Of a stretch of DNA of 64,000 nucleotides, positions 48,206 to 58,242 are shown one piece after another. Below the pieces are notes generated by a model. The model saw only the letters and a program-made list of their open reading frames with translations. It was not told the DNA's origin and did not search any database. A program made the translations under genes and the position numbers. The stretch comes from Candidatus Mediterraneibacter avicola. Its GTDB lineage: Bacteria > Bacillota > Clostridia > Lachnospirales > Lachnospiraceae. How positions within the stretch are numbered: the first letter of the stretch is position 1; each line of letters begins with the position of its first letter. The stretch lies in contig DXDR01000014.1 in the NCBI GenBank assembly GCA_019115385.1, positions 62,001-126,000 on the forward strand. Direction: 5' to 3'.

Positions 48206-49570
48206 ATGAAAAAGGGACAGATTTTTGAAGGTATTATTGAGAGGGTGGATTTTCCGAATAAGGGATTTGTCCATATTTCGGAAGAAGACGGATATGTTAC
48301 GGTGAAGAACGGAATCCCGGGGCAGAAAGTCCGGTTTGTAATTAATAAGTTTAAGAGGGGCAATGCAGAGGGCCGCCTTCTGGAGGTGCTGGAACAGTCT
48401 CCTCTTGAAACGAGAAAGCCGGTGTGCAGTATTTTCCCGGCCTGCGGGGGATGTATGTATCAGACTATGCCCTATGAAGAGCAGATGAAGATGAAGGAAG
48501 GGCAGATACGCAGGCTTATGGATGAGGCGGTTAAAGGCGAATATGTCTTTGAAGGCGTGAAAGCCAGTCCGAAAGAATTCGGCTATCGTAACAAGATGGA
48601 GTTTTCTTTTGGGGATGAGTACAAGGACGGCCCGCTTTCCCTCGGACTGCATAAAAAAGGCAGCACATATGATGTGCTGACAGCGGGAGACTGCAGACTT
48701 GTGCATGAGGATATGAATAAGATTCTCCTTTGTGTACTGGAGTATTTCCGTGAGAGGAATGTCAGCTATTATAGAAAAATGCAGCACAGCGGATATCTGC
48801 GGCATCTGCTCTTAAGAAGAGGGGATGCGACGGGAGAGATTCTGGTTAATCTGGTGACAACGACTCAGGAAGAACACGATCTTACTCATCTTGTGAGCAG
48901 GCTATTGGAACTGAAGCTGGAGGGCCGGATCGTGGGAATCCTCCATATCCTAAATGACGCGCTTTCCGATGTGGTGAAAAGCGACGAGACAAGGGTGCTG
49001 TACGGACAGGACTTTTTCTATGAAAAGATTCTCGGGCTGGAATTCAAGATAACACCATTCTCTTTTTTTCAGCCAAATACAAAAGGAGCGGAAGTGCTGT
49101 ATGAAACAGTGAGAGAATACATTGGCGATATCCATGAACTGACGGTATTTGATCTGTTCAGCGGCACAGGAACTATCAGCCAGGTGCTGGCTCCGGTGGC
49201 AAAACAGGTAGTGGGTGTGGAAATTGTCGAAGAAGCGGTGGAGGCTGCACGGGAAAATGCCGCGCACAACAGTATTTCCAACTGTAAATTCATAGCAGGC
49301 GATGTATTTCAGGCGCTGGATGAGATTGAGGAAAAGCCGGATGTGATCGTGTTAGACCCGCCCCGGGACGGAATACATCCGAAGGCGCTGCCAAAGATCC
49401 TGAACTATGGTGTGGATAGGATCGTGTACATCTCATGTAAGATGACAAGTCTGGCGCGGGATCTGGAGATGATGCAGCTTGCGGGGTACAGAGTGGAGAA
49501 GATGACGGCAGTGGATCAGTTTTGTGAGACAGTGCATGTGGAGACCGTAGTTTTGCTATCACACAAATAA
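48206..49570 (+). CDS. rlmD: 23S rRNA (uracil-5)-methyltransferase, RlmD/RumA family
   Basis: TRAM domain, CGGCMYQ motif, FDLFSGTGTISQVLA, VIVLDPPRDGIHPKAL, YISCKMTSLARDL; ATG at 48206 after GGAGAG. Confidence 0.92.
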   Translation: MKKGQIFEGIIERVDFPNKGFVHISEEDGYVTVKNGIPGQKVRFVINKFKRGNAEGRLLEVLEQSPLETRKPVCSIFPACGGCMYQTMPYEEQMKMKEGQIRRLMDEAVKGEYVFEGVKASPKEFGYRNKMEFSFGDEYKDGPLSLGLHKKGSTYDVLTAGDCRLVHEDMNKILLCVLEYFRERNVSYYRKMQHSGYLRHLLLRRGDATGEILVNLVTTTQEEHDLTHLVSRLLELKLEGRIVGILHILNDALSDVVKSDETRVLYGQDFFYEKILGLEFKITPFSFFQPNTKGAEVLYETVREYIGDIHELTVFDLFSGTGTISQVLAPVAKQVVGVEIVEEAVEAARENAAHNSISNCKFIAGDVFQALDEIEEKPDVIVLDPPRDGIHPKALPKILNYGVDRIVYISCKMTSLARDLEMMQLAGYRVEKMTAVDQFCETVHVETVVLLSHK

Positions 49571-49597
49571 AGAAAAGGGCTGATAATGCCTTGAAAT

Positions 49598-49653
49598 AAA
49601 GGAGTTCTTACTACCGTGGCGGTTGACACCTCCGGTAATGAGAACTCCTTTTT
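49598..49653 (+). terminator. Terminator after rlmD
   Basis: AAGGAGTTCT ... AGAACTCCTTTTTC with inner TACCG...CGGTA. Confidence 0.8.
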
Positions 49654-49681
49654 CTTTTTGTCAGAACATGTCGAAGATAGG

Positions 49682-49736
49682 GGTTGTGGATACGATTCTA
49701 CTTTTTCGGGTGGTTGTGGCTATGATTTTGCTTTTT
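49682..49736. repeat. Two imperfect 25-nt direct repeats, period 30 bp
   Basis: GGTTGTGGATACGATTCTACTTTTT (49682) and GGTTGTGGCTATGATTTTGCTTTTT (49712). Confidence 0.75.
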
Positions 49737-49858
49737 AGAGTCTTTCTGTGGTGGATAAGGATATGGCATCAATAGCTTGACATTTGTCAACAGCGTGTTG
49801 AGTGTATGTAGATTCTCGTTGTAATAGTAATTACTTTTTTACTGAGAAATTAGTTTGT

Positions 49859-49906
49859 AAACAGGTTGTAATTCATATTGTAATTACAATCTGTTTATGC
49901 TACAAT
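49859..49906 (+). promoter_or_regulatory. 38-bp dyad overlapping promoter of antitoxin-like/hsd operon
   Basis: AAACAG-G-TTGTAATT ... AATTACAA-T-CTGTTT (49859-49896); promoter TTGTAA (49878-49883) - 17 nt - TACAAT (49901-49906). Confidence 0.65.
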
Positions 49907-49945
49907 GGATAGTGGGAAACTAGAAAACAGAGAGGAGGTTTTGGG

Positions 49946-50149
49946 GTGAATAAAAAAAGCAAAGAGCCAATGCAACATTTTAATATAGGGGAGTTCAATC
50001 GCGGTCAATCATCAAAGCTGTTGCGAGAATTGGCTGAAAACGACAAAACAGCCTACATACTGAAAAACGGAAAACCGTTAGCTGTTGTTATATCCAATGC
50101 GAGATATGAACGACTGCTGGAGGCGGGAATTGACATAAGGGATTATTGA
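49946..50149 (+). CDS. Phd/YefM-type antitoxin-like DNA-binding protein, no adjacent toxin
   Basis: 67 aa: FNIGEFNRGQSSKLLRELAENDKTAYILKNGKPLAVVISNARYERLLEAG, Phd/YefM-like. Confidence 0.82.
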   Translation: MNKKSKEPMQHFNIGEFNRGQSSKLLRELAENDKTAYILKNGKPLAVVISNARYERLLEAGIDIRDY

Positions 50150-50188
50150 GACACGTAATATAAACCATAGAATGGAGGAACTTGCTAT

Positions 50189-52933
50189 ATGAATAAACGA
50201 CAATTGGCTGCCGCGATATGGAAATCGGCCAACGAGATGCGTTCTAAAATAGAGGCCAATGAATACAAGGATTATATCCTGGGATTTATCTTTTATAGAT
50301 ATCTGTCTGAAAAGGAATTGCGTTTCTTTAAGGAACAAAGGATGTCGGATGAAGATATAAAAGAGATGAATGAATCTGATGAGGAGTTTGTAGATTTCAC
50401 CAAAGAATCTATCGGCTATTTTATTTCCTACGAGAATTTGTTTTCTACATGGCTGGAAAAAGGTAGCGATTTTGATGTTTCTGATGTAAGGCGTGCTCTG
50501 ACTGCTTTTGACCGGCTTATCAGTCCGTCTCACAAAAAGGTGTTCGAGAAAATATTCAATACCCTTCAAACTGGCTTATCAAAGCTGGGAGAAACAGCAA
50601 CCACACAGACAAAATCCATAAATGCCCTTATTAAGTTGATCAGACGTATCCCTATGGATGGACGTCAGGATTATGATGTTCTCGGCTTTATTTACGAGTA
50701 TTTAATTGGTCAGTTTGCCGCCAATGCAGGAAAAAAAGCGGGTGAGTTCTACACGCCGCATGAAGTGTCGATGCTTATGTCTGAGATTGTGGCAAACCAC
50801 CTGAAAGACAGGACAGAAATCCGCATATATGATCCCACTTCAGGCTCCGGTTCCCTATTAATTAACATGGGCGCTGCTGCATCCAAGTATATTAGTGGAG
50901 GAAAACGAATCAGTTATTATGCACAGGAATTGAAAGAGAATACATATAACCTAACCAGAATGAATCTTGTGATGAGAGATATCGATCCGGCTAATATTTA
51001 TGTGAGAAATGGTGATACGTTGGAAGAGGATTGGCCTTTTTTTGAGGAAGGCGACATTGAACATTATCAGCTTGTTCGCGTGGATGCTGTAGTATCAAAT
51101 CCTCCTTATTCACAGAAGTGGGATCCCAAAAACAAGGAACATGATGCACGCTTTTCTGATTATGGAATAGCGCCCAGAGGTAAGGCCGATTATGCGTTTC
51201 TGCTGCACGATTTGTATCATTTGGAGAAGGATGGCATCATGGCGATAGTTCTTCCCCACGGTGTCCTTTTTCGTGGAAATGAAGAATATACAATTCGAAA
51301 AAATCTGATAGAAAAAAACAACATTGATGCGATTATTGGACTTCCCGGCAATATTTTCTTCGGTACATCTATTCAGACGTTAATCATGGTGCTAAAGAGG
51401 GAGAGGGCAGAGACGGATGTTCTTATTATCGATGCGTCGAAAGGATTCGAAAAAGCAGGAAAGAGCAACCGACTGCGTTCTTCGGATATCAAACGTATTG
51501 TGGATTGTATGCGTACCCGTGCTGTTATTCCTGGATTTTCTGAGCGCGTAAGTAAGGAAAGGATTAAGGAAAACGATTATAATCTGAATATTCCTCGTTA
51601 CGTTGATTCCTATGAAAAGCCGGAACCTTGGGATTTGCATTCCATCATGTTTGGAGGCATTCCAAATATAGAGCTGGATGCGCTGGAAGAGTATTGGAAG
51701 GCGTTTCCGACACTCAGAGATTATCTATATAAGCCGATCTCTGAGCGATATGTACAAATTGCATTTTCTGACATTGGACAGGCAGTGAATAATGAAGCGT
51801 CTGTTATTAGATACAAGGATGCGTATGCCGACGCTTTTGCCGATTTACGGAAAAAACTGCGATCTGTTCTGATTGAGCAGTATTCCACGATATCTCCACA
51901 GGCCGAGGAGGAAAAGTTTACAGCGGACATTTTCAAGAGGTTGGAAACTATTGCGGTGATAGACAGATATGAGGCATTTCAAGTATTGGATAATGTGTGG
52001 AATCAGATATCTGCCGATGTGGAGATAATACAGACAGAGGGTGAAGCTGCCATAGTACAGGTGGACCCTCATATGGTGACAAAGAAAAAGGATGACAAGG
52101 AAGTAGAAGTTCAAGATGGCTGGGAGGGACATATTCTGCCCTTTGAGCTGGTGCAGGAGATGTATCTTACGGAAGATTTGCATCAACTACAGGAGCTTCA
52201 AAGGAAGGCGGCAACAATATCCGCTTCCTACAGCGATATGATTGATGGCTTTACGGACGAGGAAAAAGAAACTGGAATTTTGAATGATGCAGGTACAGAA
52301 TTTATCAGTAAGGAAGTCAAATCTAAGGCAGATGAAGTGCTGGAGGAAATTGAATCTGATGAGATAAATGCCCTTCTGGAATATTTGACACTGCCACAAA
52401 AGAAAAAGGCTGAATTTGTTAAATCTGCTACTGCTGTGGATTGGTCTGCAATGACAGCCAACAAGAATGGCATTTATACCAAGGCGGTAGTTACTGCTCG
52501 TGTGAAGGAGCTTAAGGCAAATTGGGTGTTCCCAGAGGATTCCTTTGAGCAGAAGTTGCTTAATATTGTGGCTACTATGGAGCAAGAAGCTGCATTGAAA
52601 CGTGAAATCAAGACAAGGAGTGCCGAGTTGCATGAGAAGACAAAGAGTCTGATTGAGGGCATGGAACCTGAAAAGGCTAAAGCAGTGCTGGAAGAAAAAT
52701 GGATTACGCCTATTGTGAACGGCATCATGGAACTTCCGGAGAAACTCATTAGTGGGTTTATAACAAGACTTGCTGTTTTGCAACAGAAATACTCTGTGAC
52801 GTTTGCTGCAGTGGGAAAACGGATCGCAGAAAGTGAAGAGGAAATTTCTGGCTATGTTTCCAAACTCAGAGGTGATGAATTTGATATGGCTGGGTTAGCA
52901 GAGTTGCAGAAACTGTTAGGAGGTGATGATTGA
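50189..52933 (+). CDS. hsdM: Type I restriction-modification system methyltransferase subunit HsdM (long form)
   Basis: GEFYTPHEVSMLM, DPTSGSGSLLINMG, VSNPPYSQKWDP, VLPHGVLFRGNEEYTIRKNLIE; ~430-aa C-terminal extension. Confidence 0.95.
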   Translation: MNKRQLAAAIWKSANEMRSKIEANEYKDYILGFIFYRYLSEKELRFFKEQRMSDEDIKEMNESDEEFVDFTKESIGYFISYENLFSTWLEKGSDFDVSDVRRALTAFDRLISPSHKKVFEKIFNTLQTGLSKLGETATTQTKSINALIKLIRRIPMDGRQDYDVLGFIYEYLIGQFAANAGKKAGEFYTPHEVSMLMSEIVANHLKDRTEIRIYDPTSGSGSLLINMGAAASKYISGGKRISYYAQELKENTYNLTRMNLVMRDIDPANIYVRNGDTLEEDWPFFEEGDIEHYQLVRVDAVVSNPPYSQKWDPKNKEHDARFSDYGIAPRGKADYAFLLHDLYHLEKDGIMAIVLPHGVLFRGNEEYTIRKNLIEKNNIDAIIGLPGNIFFGTSIQTLIMVLKRERAETDVLIIDASKGFEKAGKSNRLRSSDIKRIVDCMRTRAVIPGFSERVSKERIKENDYNLNIPRYVDSYEKPEPWDLHSIMFGGIPNIELDALEEYWKAFPTLRDYLYKPISERYVQIAFSDIGQAVNNEASVIRYKDAYADAFADLRKKLRSVLIEQYSTISPQAEEEKFTADIFKRLETIAVIDRYEAFQVLDNVWNQISADVEIIQTEGEAAIVQVDPHMVTKKKDDKEVEVQDGWEGHILPFELVQEMYLTEDLHQLQELQRKAATISASYSDMIDGFTDEEKETGILNDAGTEFISKEVKSKADEVLEEIESDEINALLEYLTLPQKKKAEFVKSATAVDWSAMTANKNGIYTKAVVTARVKELKANWVFPEDSFEQKLLNIVATMEQEAALKREIKTRSAELHEKTKSLIEGMEPEKAKAVLEEKWITPIVNGIMELPEKLISGFITRLAVLQQKYSVTFAAVGKRIAESEEEISGYVSKLRGDEFDMAGLAELQKLLGGDD

Positions 52934-54180
52934 TGGAAAAAAAACCGGTAATCCGATTTGAGGGATACACCGAGGAATGGAAACAGAGGAAATTTAAGGA
53001 TATTTTTGATTTGCTAACAAACAACACTCTTTCAAGAGCAGAATTAAATGATGAGCATGGAACAGTTCAGAATGTTCACTACGGTGATATTCTTGTTAAG
53101 TTTGGAGAGATAATAAACGTTAAGACCGACAAGTTGCCTTTTATCACCGATGAATCAAAAGCTTTAAAATCTGACTTTTTACAGAATGGTGATATTATTA
53201 TTGCAGATACCGCAGAAGACACTACGGTAGGAAAATGTATTGAAATCACAGGGATTTCTGATATAGATGTAGTTGCTGGACTTCATACTATTCCCTGTAG
53301 ACATCGAGGGCAATATGCACAAGGATATCTTGGATATTATATGAACTCGTCAACGTATCATAATCAACTATTGCCTTTAATGCAGGGAACGAAGGTAACT
53401 TCCGTGTCAAAATCAGCTCTTCAAGATACAACTATATGTTATCCAATAGATATCAAAGAGCAAGCTTATATCGGTGACTGCTTCCTGAAACTAGATCACC
53501 TTATTACTCTTCATCAGAGAAACTACGAGAAAATGGTATCAACGAAGAAGTCTATGCTGGATAAACTTTTTCCTCAAGGTAAAGCTAAGGTGCCAGCAAT
53601 TCGCTTTGAAGGCTTTGAAGGAGATTGGGGAAAAAAGTCGCTTGGTGCCATTGTGATTCCATATTCAGATCCAGTCGAAGTGCCACATAGTGGTTACGAA
53701 AGATTGGGTATTCGCAGTTACGGAAGAGGTGTCTTTCATGAATATGTAGAAGCTGGGAAAGAGATAACCACAGCTCAATTGCACAGGGTGGCGGCACATA
53801 ATTTAATTGTAAACATCACCTTTGCGTGGGAACATGCGGTAGCAGTTACCAGTGATGAGGATGCAGGCAAGCTTGTTTCGCATCGTTTTCCACAATTTTC
53901 AATGGCAGATGGAGTTCATGATCAATTTCTGAAATATTTGATTCTGGATGCAAGATTCCGTCATCACCTTTTGCTGTCTTCGCCAGGTGGTGCGGGGAGA
54001 AATCGTGTGCTGAAAATTCCAGAAATGCTGGAATATGAAATGAGGATTCCTGACATCGAGGAGCAGAAACAAATAGCGGGTTATCTGAATTCATTGGATA
54101 ATCTTATAGAGCTGTATCGGATACGAGTAGAAAAATTGAAGAATATCAAAGCGGCATGCCTGCAGGGGATGTTCGTGTAG
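52930..54180 (+). CDS. hsdS: Type I restriction-modification specificity subunit HsdS
   Basis: Two TRD/conserved-helix modules (EWKQRKFKDIFDLLTNN..., IRFEGFEGDWGKKSLGAI...IPDIEEQKQIAGYLNSLDNLIELY). Confidence 0.93.
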   Translation: MMEKKPVIRFEGYTEEWKQRKFKDIFDLLTNNTLSRAELNDEHGTVQNVHYGDILVKFGEIINVKTDKLPFITDESKALKSDFLQNGDIIIADTAEDTTVGKCIEITGISDIDVVAGLHTIPCRHRGQYAQGYLGYYMNSSTYHNQLLPLMQGTKVTSVSKSALQDTTICYPIDIKEQAYIGDCFLKLDHLITLHQRNYEKMVSTKKSMLDKLFPQGKAKVPAIRFEGFEGDWGKKSLGAIVIPYSDPVEVPHSGYERLGIRSYGRGVFHEYVEAGKEITTAQLHRVAAHNLIVNITFAWEHAVAVTSDEDAGKLVSHRFPQFSMADGVHDQFLKYLILDARFRHHLLLSSPGGAGRNRVLKIPEMLEYEMRIPDIEEQKQIAGYLNSLDNLIELYRIRVEKLKNIKAACLQGMFV

Positions 54181-54192
54181 GGGGTATGGAAA

Positions 54193-57100
54193 ATGACCTT
54201 TGACGATGAGAAAAAATTTGAGGATGCTGTCATAGAACAGTTGAAAGAATACGGATGGGAAAAGGAAGTCATAGAATATCCTACAGAGGAGGAACTGATT
54301 CACAATTGGGCAGACATCCTTTTTGCGAATAATCGGCAGCAGGATGTTCTGAATGACTGTCCCCTTACCGATGGCGAAATGCAACAGATTCTCGAACAGG
54401 TTATTTCTTTACGCACACCTGTAAGATTAAATGAATTTATCAATGGAAAGAGCGTAGGTATCAAGCGTGAGAATCCTGATGATACACAGAATTTCGGGAA
54501 GGAAGTAAGTCTTAAAATCTACGACAGGCGCGAGATTGCTTTGGGATCAAGCCGCTATCAGATTGTGAGGCAACCTAAGTTTAAGACGGCACCACGGTTG
54601 AATGATCGCCGTGGGGATTTGATGCTGCTTATTAATGGGATGCCTGTCATACACATCGAATTAAAGAAAAGCGGCATACCTGTCAGTAATGCCTACAATC
54701 AGATAGAAAAATATGCTCATGAGGGTGTGTTCACGGGGCTGTTTTCACTGATTCAGGTATTTGTAGCCATGGAGCCGGAAGAAGCAGTCTACTTTGCAAA
54801 TCCCGGTCCCGATGGTGTGTTTAACAAGGCATTTTATTTCCATTGGGCAGACTTTGATAATGTTCCATATTCGGATTGGCAGGATGTAGTGAAGTACCTT
54901 TTGAATATTCCGATGGCACATGAGCTCATTGGCTACTACACAATCCCAGATGGAAAAGACGATACCTTGAAAGTTATGCGCAGCTATCAATATTATGCTG
55001 CAAGAGAAATATCGGCTGCGGTTGCTGCCAAGGACTGGAAAGATACCAACATTCTCGGCGGACATATCTGGCACACTACAGGATCCGGGAAGACACTGAC
55101 CAGCTTTAAATCAGCCCAGCTTATTGTAAGCAGCGGAATGGCTGATAAGGTTGTCTTTCTGGTGGATAGAAAGGCATTAGGCAAGCAGTCATTTGATGAT
55201 TACAGAGCCTTTTCCAGTGCATCTGAAGAAATACAGGATACGGCGGATACAAATATTCTTGTGGGCAAATTGAAGAGCGATGATAAAGACGACACGCTTA
55301 TTATCACATCTATCCAGAAACTGAGTAATGTGACGAGAGATGCAGAAAACATCAAAACGTCGGATATTGATAAGATAGTAGCCAAGCGGATCGTGATTAT
55401 TATTGACGAAGCACATCGCTCTACTTTCGGAGAGATGTTAACCAACATCAAGAATACTTTTATTCATGCCATTATTTTTGGATTTACCGGTACACCGATC
55501 CAGGATGCTAATAGCAAGAAGGATAACACCACAACTACTGTATTTGGCAACGAGCTTCATAGATATACTTTGGGCGATGGAATTCGAGACAAGAATGTCC
55601 TTGGCTTTGATCCATATATGGAGTCTACGTTTTTGGATATAGAGCTTCGTGAAAAAGTAGCCTTGATGAAAGCCAAAGCGCAGTCGTATGACGAGGTAAA
55701 AGGAGATCCCAAAAAAGAAAAGATATATCATAAATTCATGAATCCTACACAGGTCAAGATGTATGGGGAGCAGAGAGGCAGAAAGTACGTTAAAGGAATC
55801 GAGGATTACATCCCAAACTCTCAGTATGAGGAGGAGAAGCATCAAAAAGCCGTTGTTGAAAATATTGTAAAATACTGGAATATATTTAGCAGAGGCGGGA
55901 TGTTTCATGCGATTTTCGCCACAAGCAGTATTCCGGAAGCAGTGGCCTATTATCGATTGTTTAAAACTGAAGCTCCTCATTTGAGGATTACAGCGGTGTT
56001 TGATCCAAATATCGATAATGAGGGCGGCGGCTCTCTGGAAAAGGAAGATGGTATTGTAGAAATCCTTGAAGACTATGAAACTATTTTTGGACCTTCTTTT
56101 GGACTGCCGACCTATGATTCTTTCAGGGAGGACGTGCAGCTGCGTCTGGCGCATAAGAAGCCTTATAATCGCATTCCAGTGGACAAGCAGATAAATCTTC
56201 TGATTGTGGTAAACCAAATGTTGACAGGGTTTGATTCAAAATGGATTAATGCTCTGTATCTCGATAAAGTTATGGAGTACGAGAATCTTATTCAGGCATT
56301 CTCCAGAACAAACAGGTTATATGGAGATGAGAAGCCTTTTGGAATTATCAAATATTACCGCCGGACTCACACTATGAGAAGGAATATTGAGATCGCGGTA
56401 AAGGCATATTCGGGGGATATTCCTACAGGACTGTTCGTTGATAAGCTTCCAGGCAATCTCAATAGCATGAATCGATTCTTTGATGAGATTGCTGACCTTT
56501 TTAAAAATGCGGGCATTGAGAATTTTGAAAAGCTTCCAGAAGAAAAGTCTGAACAACGTAAATTCGCAAAGCTGTTTAAGATGTTTAATCAGCGACTGGA
56601 GGCGGCACAAATACAGGGATTTAATTGGTCAAAGGACACTTATACAGTCAGCGAATCGGATGAATCGGAATCTTATATCGTAATGCATTTTGATTACAAT
56701 ACGTATCTTGCACTGCTGCAGCGATACAAGGAACTTCCATCCGCTGGTGGAGGCGGGGCTGGTGAAGAGCCACCGTTTGAAATTGATACACACATTACAG
56801 AAATCAATACAGATGCCATTGATGCGGATTACATGAATTCCCGGTTTGATAAGTTCTTCAGGTTACTTCAGCAAGGTGATGTAGATAAAGAAACGCTGGA
56901 TCAGGTGCTAAAAGACCTTCACAAGTCATATTCGATGCTTCCGAGAGAGCAGCAAAGGTATGCAAATCTCTTTATCAGTGATGTGCAGTCAGGAGAAATT
57001 ACAATTGATCCGACAATGACATTTCGTGATTACATCGCCTTGTATATGCGGAGGTCTGAGGATGCTCGTATTGCCCGTATTGTCCGGCGGCTTGGGTGCT

Positions 57101-58167
57101 ATGAGAACCTGCTGCGAAAGCTGTTAGATAGGAAGGTGACGGAGACAAATTATAAAGAGTTCGGTTATTTCGATGAGCTTGTTGCATCTGTGGATAAAGG
57201 CAAAGCCAAAAAGTTTTTTGTTGTTATTGAACGGGATAACTATAAAGACTATCGCCTGAATATGTACATCTCAGCTTATTTGAAAAAATTTGTAATAAGC
57301 GGGGGCGTTGATCCATATGCCGACATAATTGACAGCGGAAGAAAATCGACCAAAAAGGGTGCAGATGAATATACTCACACTTCATCTGGAGATTACGTAG
57401 TTGTAGTTGATACAGCGAATGATGATGAAGCCGTCGGCGATGTCATTGTGAGAACGACGGTTAAAAGTCAGAAACTAAATCAGTGGTATCAGTCCAGTCA
57501 AGCTGTGGCTTGTATGATGAATACTGGCTGCTTCGCCTATGTTGAAAATAAAGTATGTTTAGATGAGCCCAAATATGTAGAGCGACAGGAATCCGGAAAA
57601 ATGCGTTTAACATCTTATGCAAAGGAGCATGAAGAAGAATGCTTCCTGCAGTTTAAGGTGGACGCAGATGGAAATTTGCATTATGTAAAATTACCTGAGA
57701 GTGTAGCAGACAAAGAATTTCGTTATTCCGATCATATCTCTGAAGAGATTTTGACACAGTATGGTCTTGTGAATGAAATCGCAAATCAGATGCTTGCCGC
57801 TATTAGGGACATGGAGTTTGGAGATGCTCTGAAAGAACTAATGAGTGAAAGAATCTGTCACTATAGTGTGGGATTGTTGAAAAGCACAACCGGCCTCGAT
57901 AATCGCACGATAAGCAATATGAGAGAAGGAAAGAATCTCACAGATGTGAATGTGGTTTCAGCCTGCTTAGGCATCCATCTCCCGTTCCCCGTTTCAAACA
58001 ATATGTTGGAATTGGCGAATTTGATTTTTCGTATGGATAAAGGCCCGGATAAGAACAAAACCTACATACAACTGCTAACGCTCCGCTGGGCTTCTGACTA
58101 TGGTGACATCTATGACGATTTAGAAGAGCAAGGTCTTGAAGCGTTAATTAAGAAGCCTCCAATTTGA
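54193..58167 (+). CDS. hsdR: Type I restriction endonuclease subunit HsdR with C-terminal HTH-like domain
   Basis: Nuclease DLMLLINGMPVIHIELKKS, Walker A WHTTGSGKTLTSFKSA, DEAH, FGFTGTPI; C-terminal TTGLDNRTISNMREGKNLTDVNVVSACLGIHLPFPVSNNMLELANL. Confidence 0.94.
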   Translation: MTFDDEKKFEDAVIEQLKEYGWEKEVIEYPTEEELIHNWADILFANNRQQDVLNDCPLTDGEMQQILEQVISLRTPVRLNEFINGKSVGIKRENPDDTQNFGKEVSLKIYDRREIALGSSRYQIVRQPKFKTAPRLNDRRGDLMLLINGMPVIHIELKKSGIPVSNAYNQIEKYAHEGVFTGLFSLIQVFVAMEPEEAVYFANPGPDGVFNKAFYFHWADFDNVPYSDWQDVVKYLLNIPMAHELIGYYTIPDGKDDTLKVMRSYQYYAAREISAAVAAKDWKDTNILGGHIWHTTGSGKTLTSFKSAQLIVSSGMADKVVFLVDRKALGKQSFDDYRAFSSASEEIQDTADTNILVGKLKSDDKDDTLIITSIQKLSNVTRDAENIKTSDIDKIVAKRIVIIIDEAHRSTFGEMLTNIKNTFIHAIIFGFTGTPIQDANSKKDNTTTTVFGNELHRYTLGDGIRDKNVLGFDPYMESTFLDIELREKVALMKAKAQSYDEVKGDPKKEKIYHKFMNPTQVKMYGEQRGRKYVKGIEDYIPNSQYEEEKHQKAVVENIVKYWNIFSRGGMFHAIFATSSIPEAVAYYRLFKTEAPHLRITAVFDPNIDNEGGGSLEKEDGIVEILEDYETIFGPSFGLPTYDSFREDVQLRLAHKKPYNRIPVDKQINLLIVVNQMLTGFDSKWINALYLDKVMEYENLIQAFSRTNRLYGDEKPFGIIKYYRRTHTMRRNIEIAVKAYSGDIPTGLFVDKLPGNLNSMNRFFDEIADLFKNAGIENFEKLPEEKSEQRKFAKLFKMFNQRLEAAQIQGFNWSKDTYTVSESDESESYIVMHFDYNTYLALLQRYKELPSAGGGGAGEEPPFEIDTHITEINTDAIDADYMNSRFDKFFRLLQQGDVDKETLDQVLKDLHKSYSMLPREQQRYANLFISDVQSGEITIDPTMTFRDYIALYMRRSEDARIARIVRRLGCYENLLRKLLDRKVTETNYKEFGYFDELVASVDKGKAKKFFVVIERDNYKDYRLNMYISAYLKKFVISGGVDPYADIIDSGRKSTKKGADEYTHTSSGDYVVVVDTANDDEAVGDVIVRTTVKSQKLNQWYQSSQAVACMMNTGCFAYVENKVCLDEPKYVERQESGKMRLTSYAKEHEEECFLQFKVDADGNLHYVKLPESVADKEFRYSDHISEEILTQYGLVNEIANQMLAAIRDMEFGDALKELMSERICHYSVGLLKSTTGLDNRTISNMREGKNLTDVNVVSACLGIHLPFPVSNNMLELANLIFRMDKGPDKNKTYIQLLTLRWASDYGDIYDDLEEQGLEALIKKPPI

Positions 58168-58184
58168 TGAATTCTGTTTTGCAC

Positions 58185-58218
58185 AGAGGTCAGAGTAAAA
58201 TCTGGCCTCTTTTTTTTG
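58185..58218 (+). terminator. Terminator after hsdR
   Basis: AGAGGTCAGA-GTAAAA-TCTGGCCTCT followed by T-tract. Confidence 0.85.
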
Positions 58219-58242
58219 TGCAAAAAATCTTAAAAAATTTTT

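Noticed and set aside
49946-50149. Complete type II toxin-antitoxin pair
   Set aside because: No RelE/Doc/Txe-like toxin ORF adjacent; the next gene is hsdM.
52930-54180. Phase-variable hsdS inversion system
   Set aside because: No second hsdS fragment, inverted TRD copies or recombinase gene in the window.
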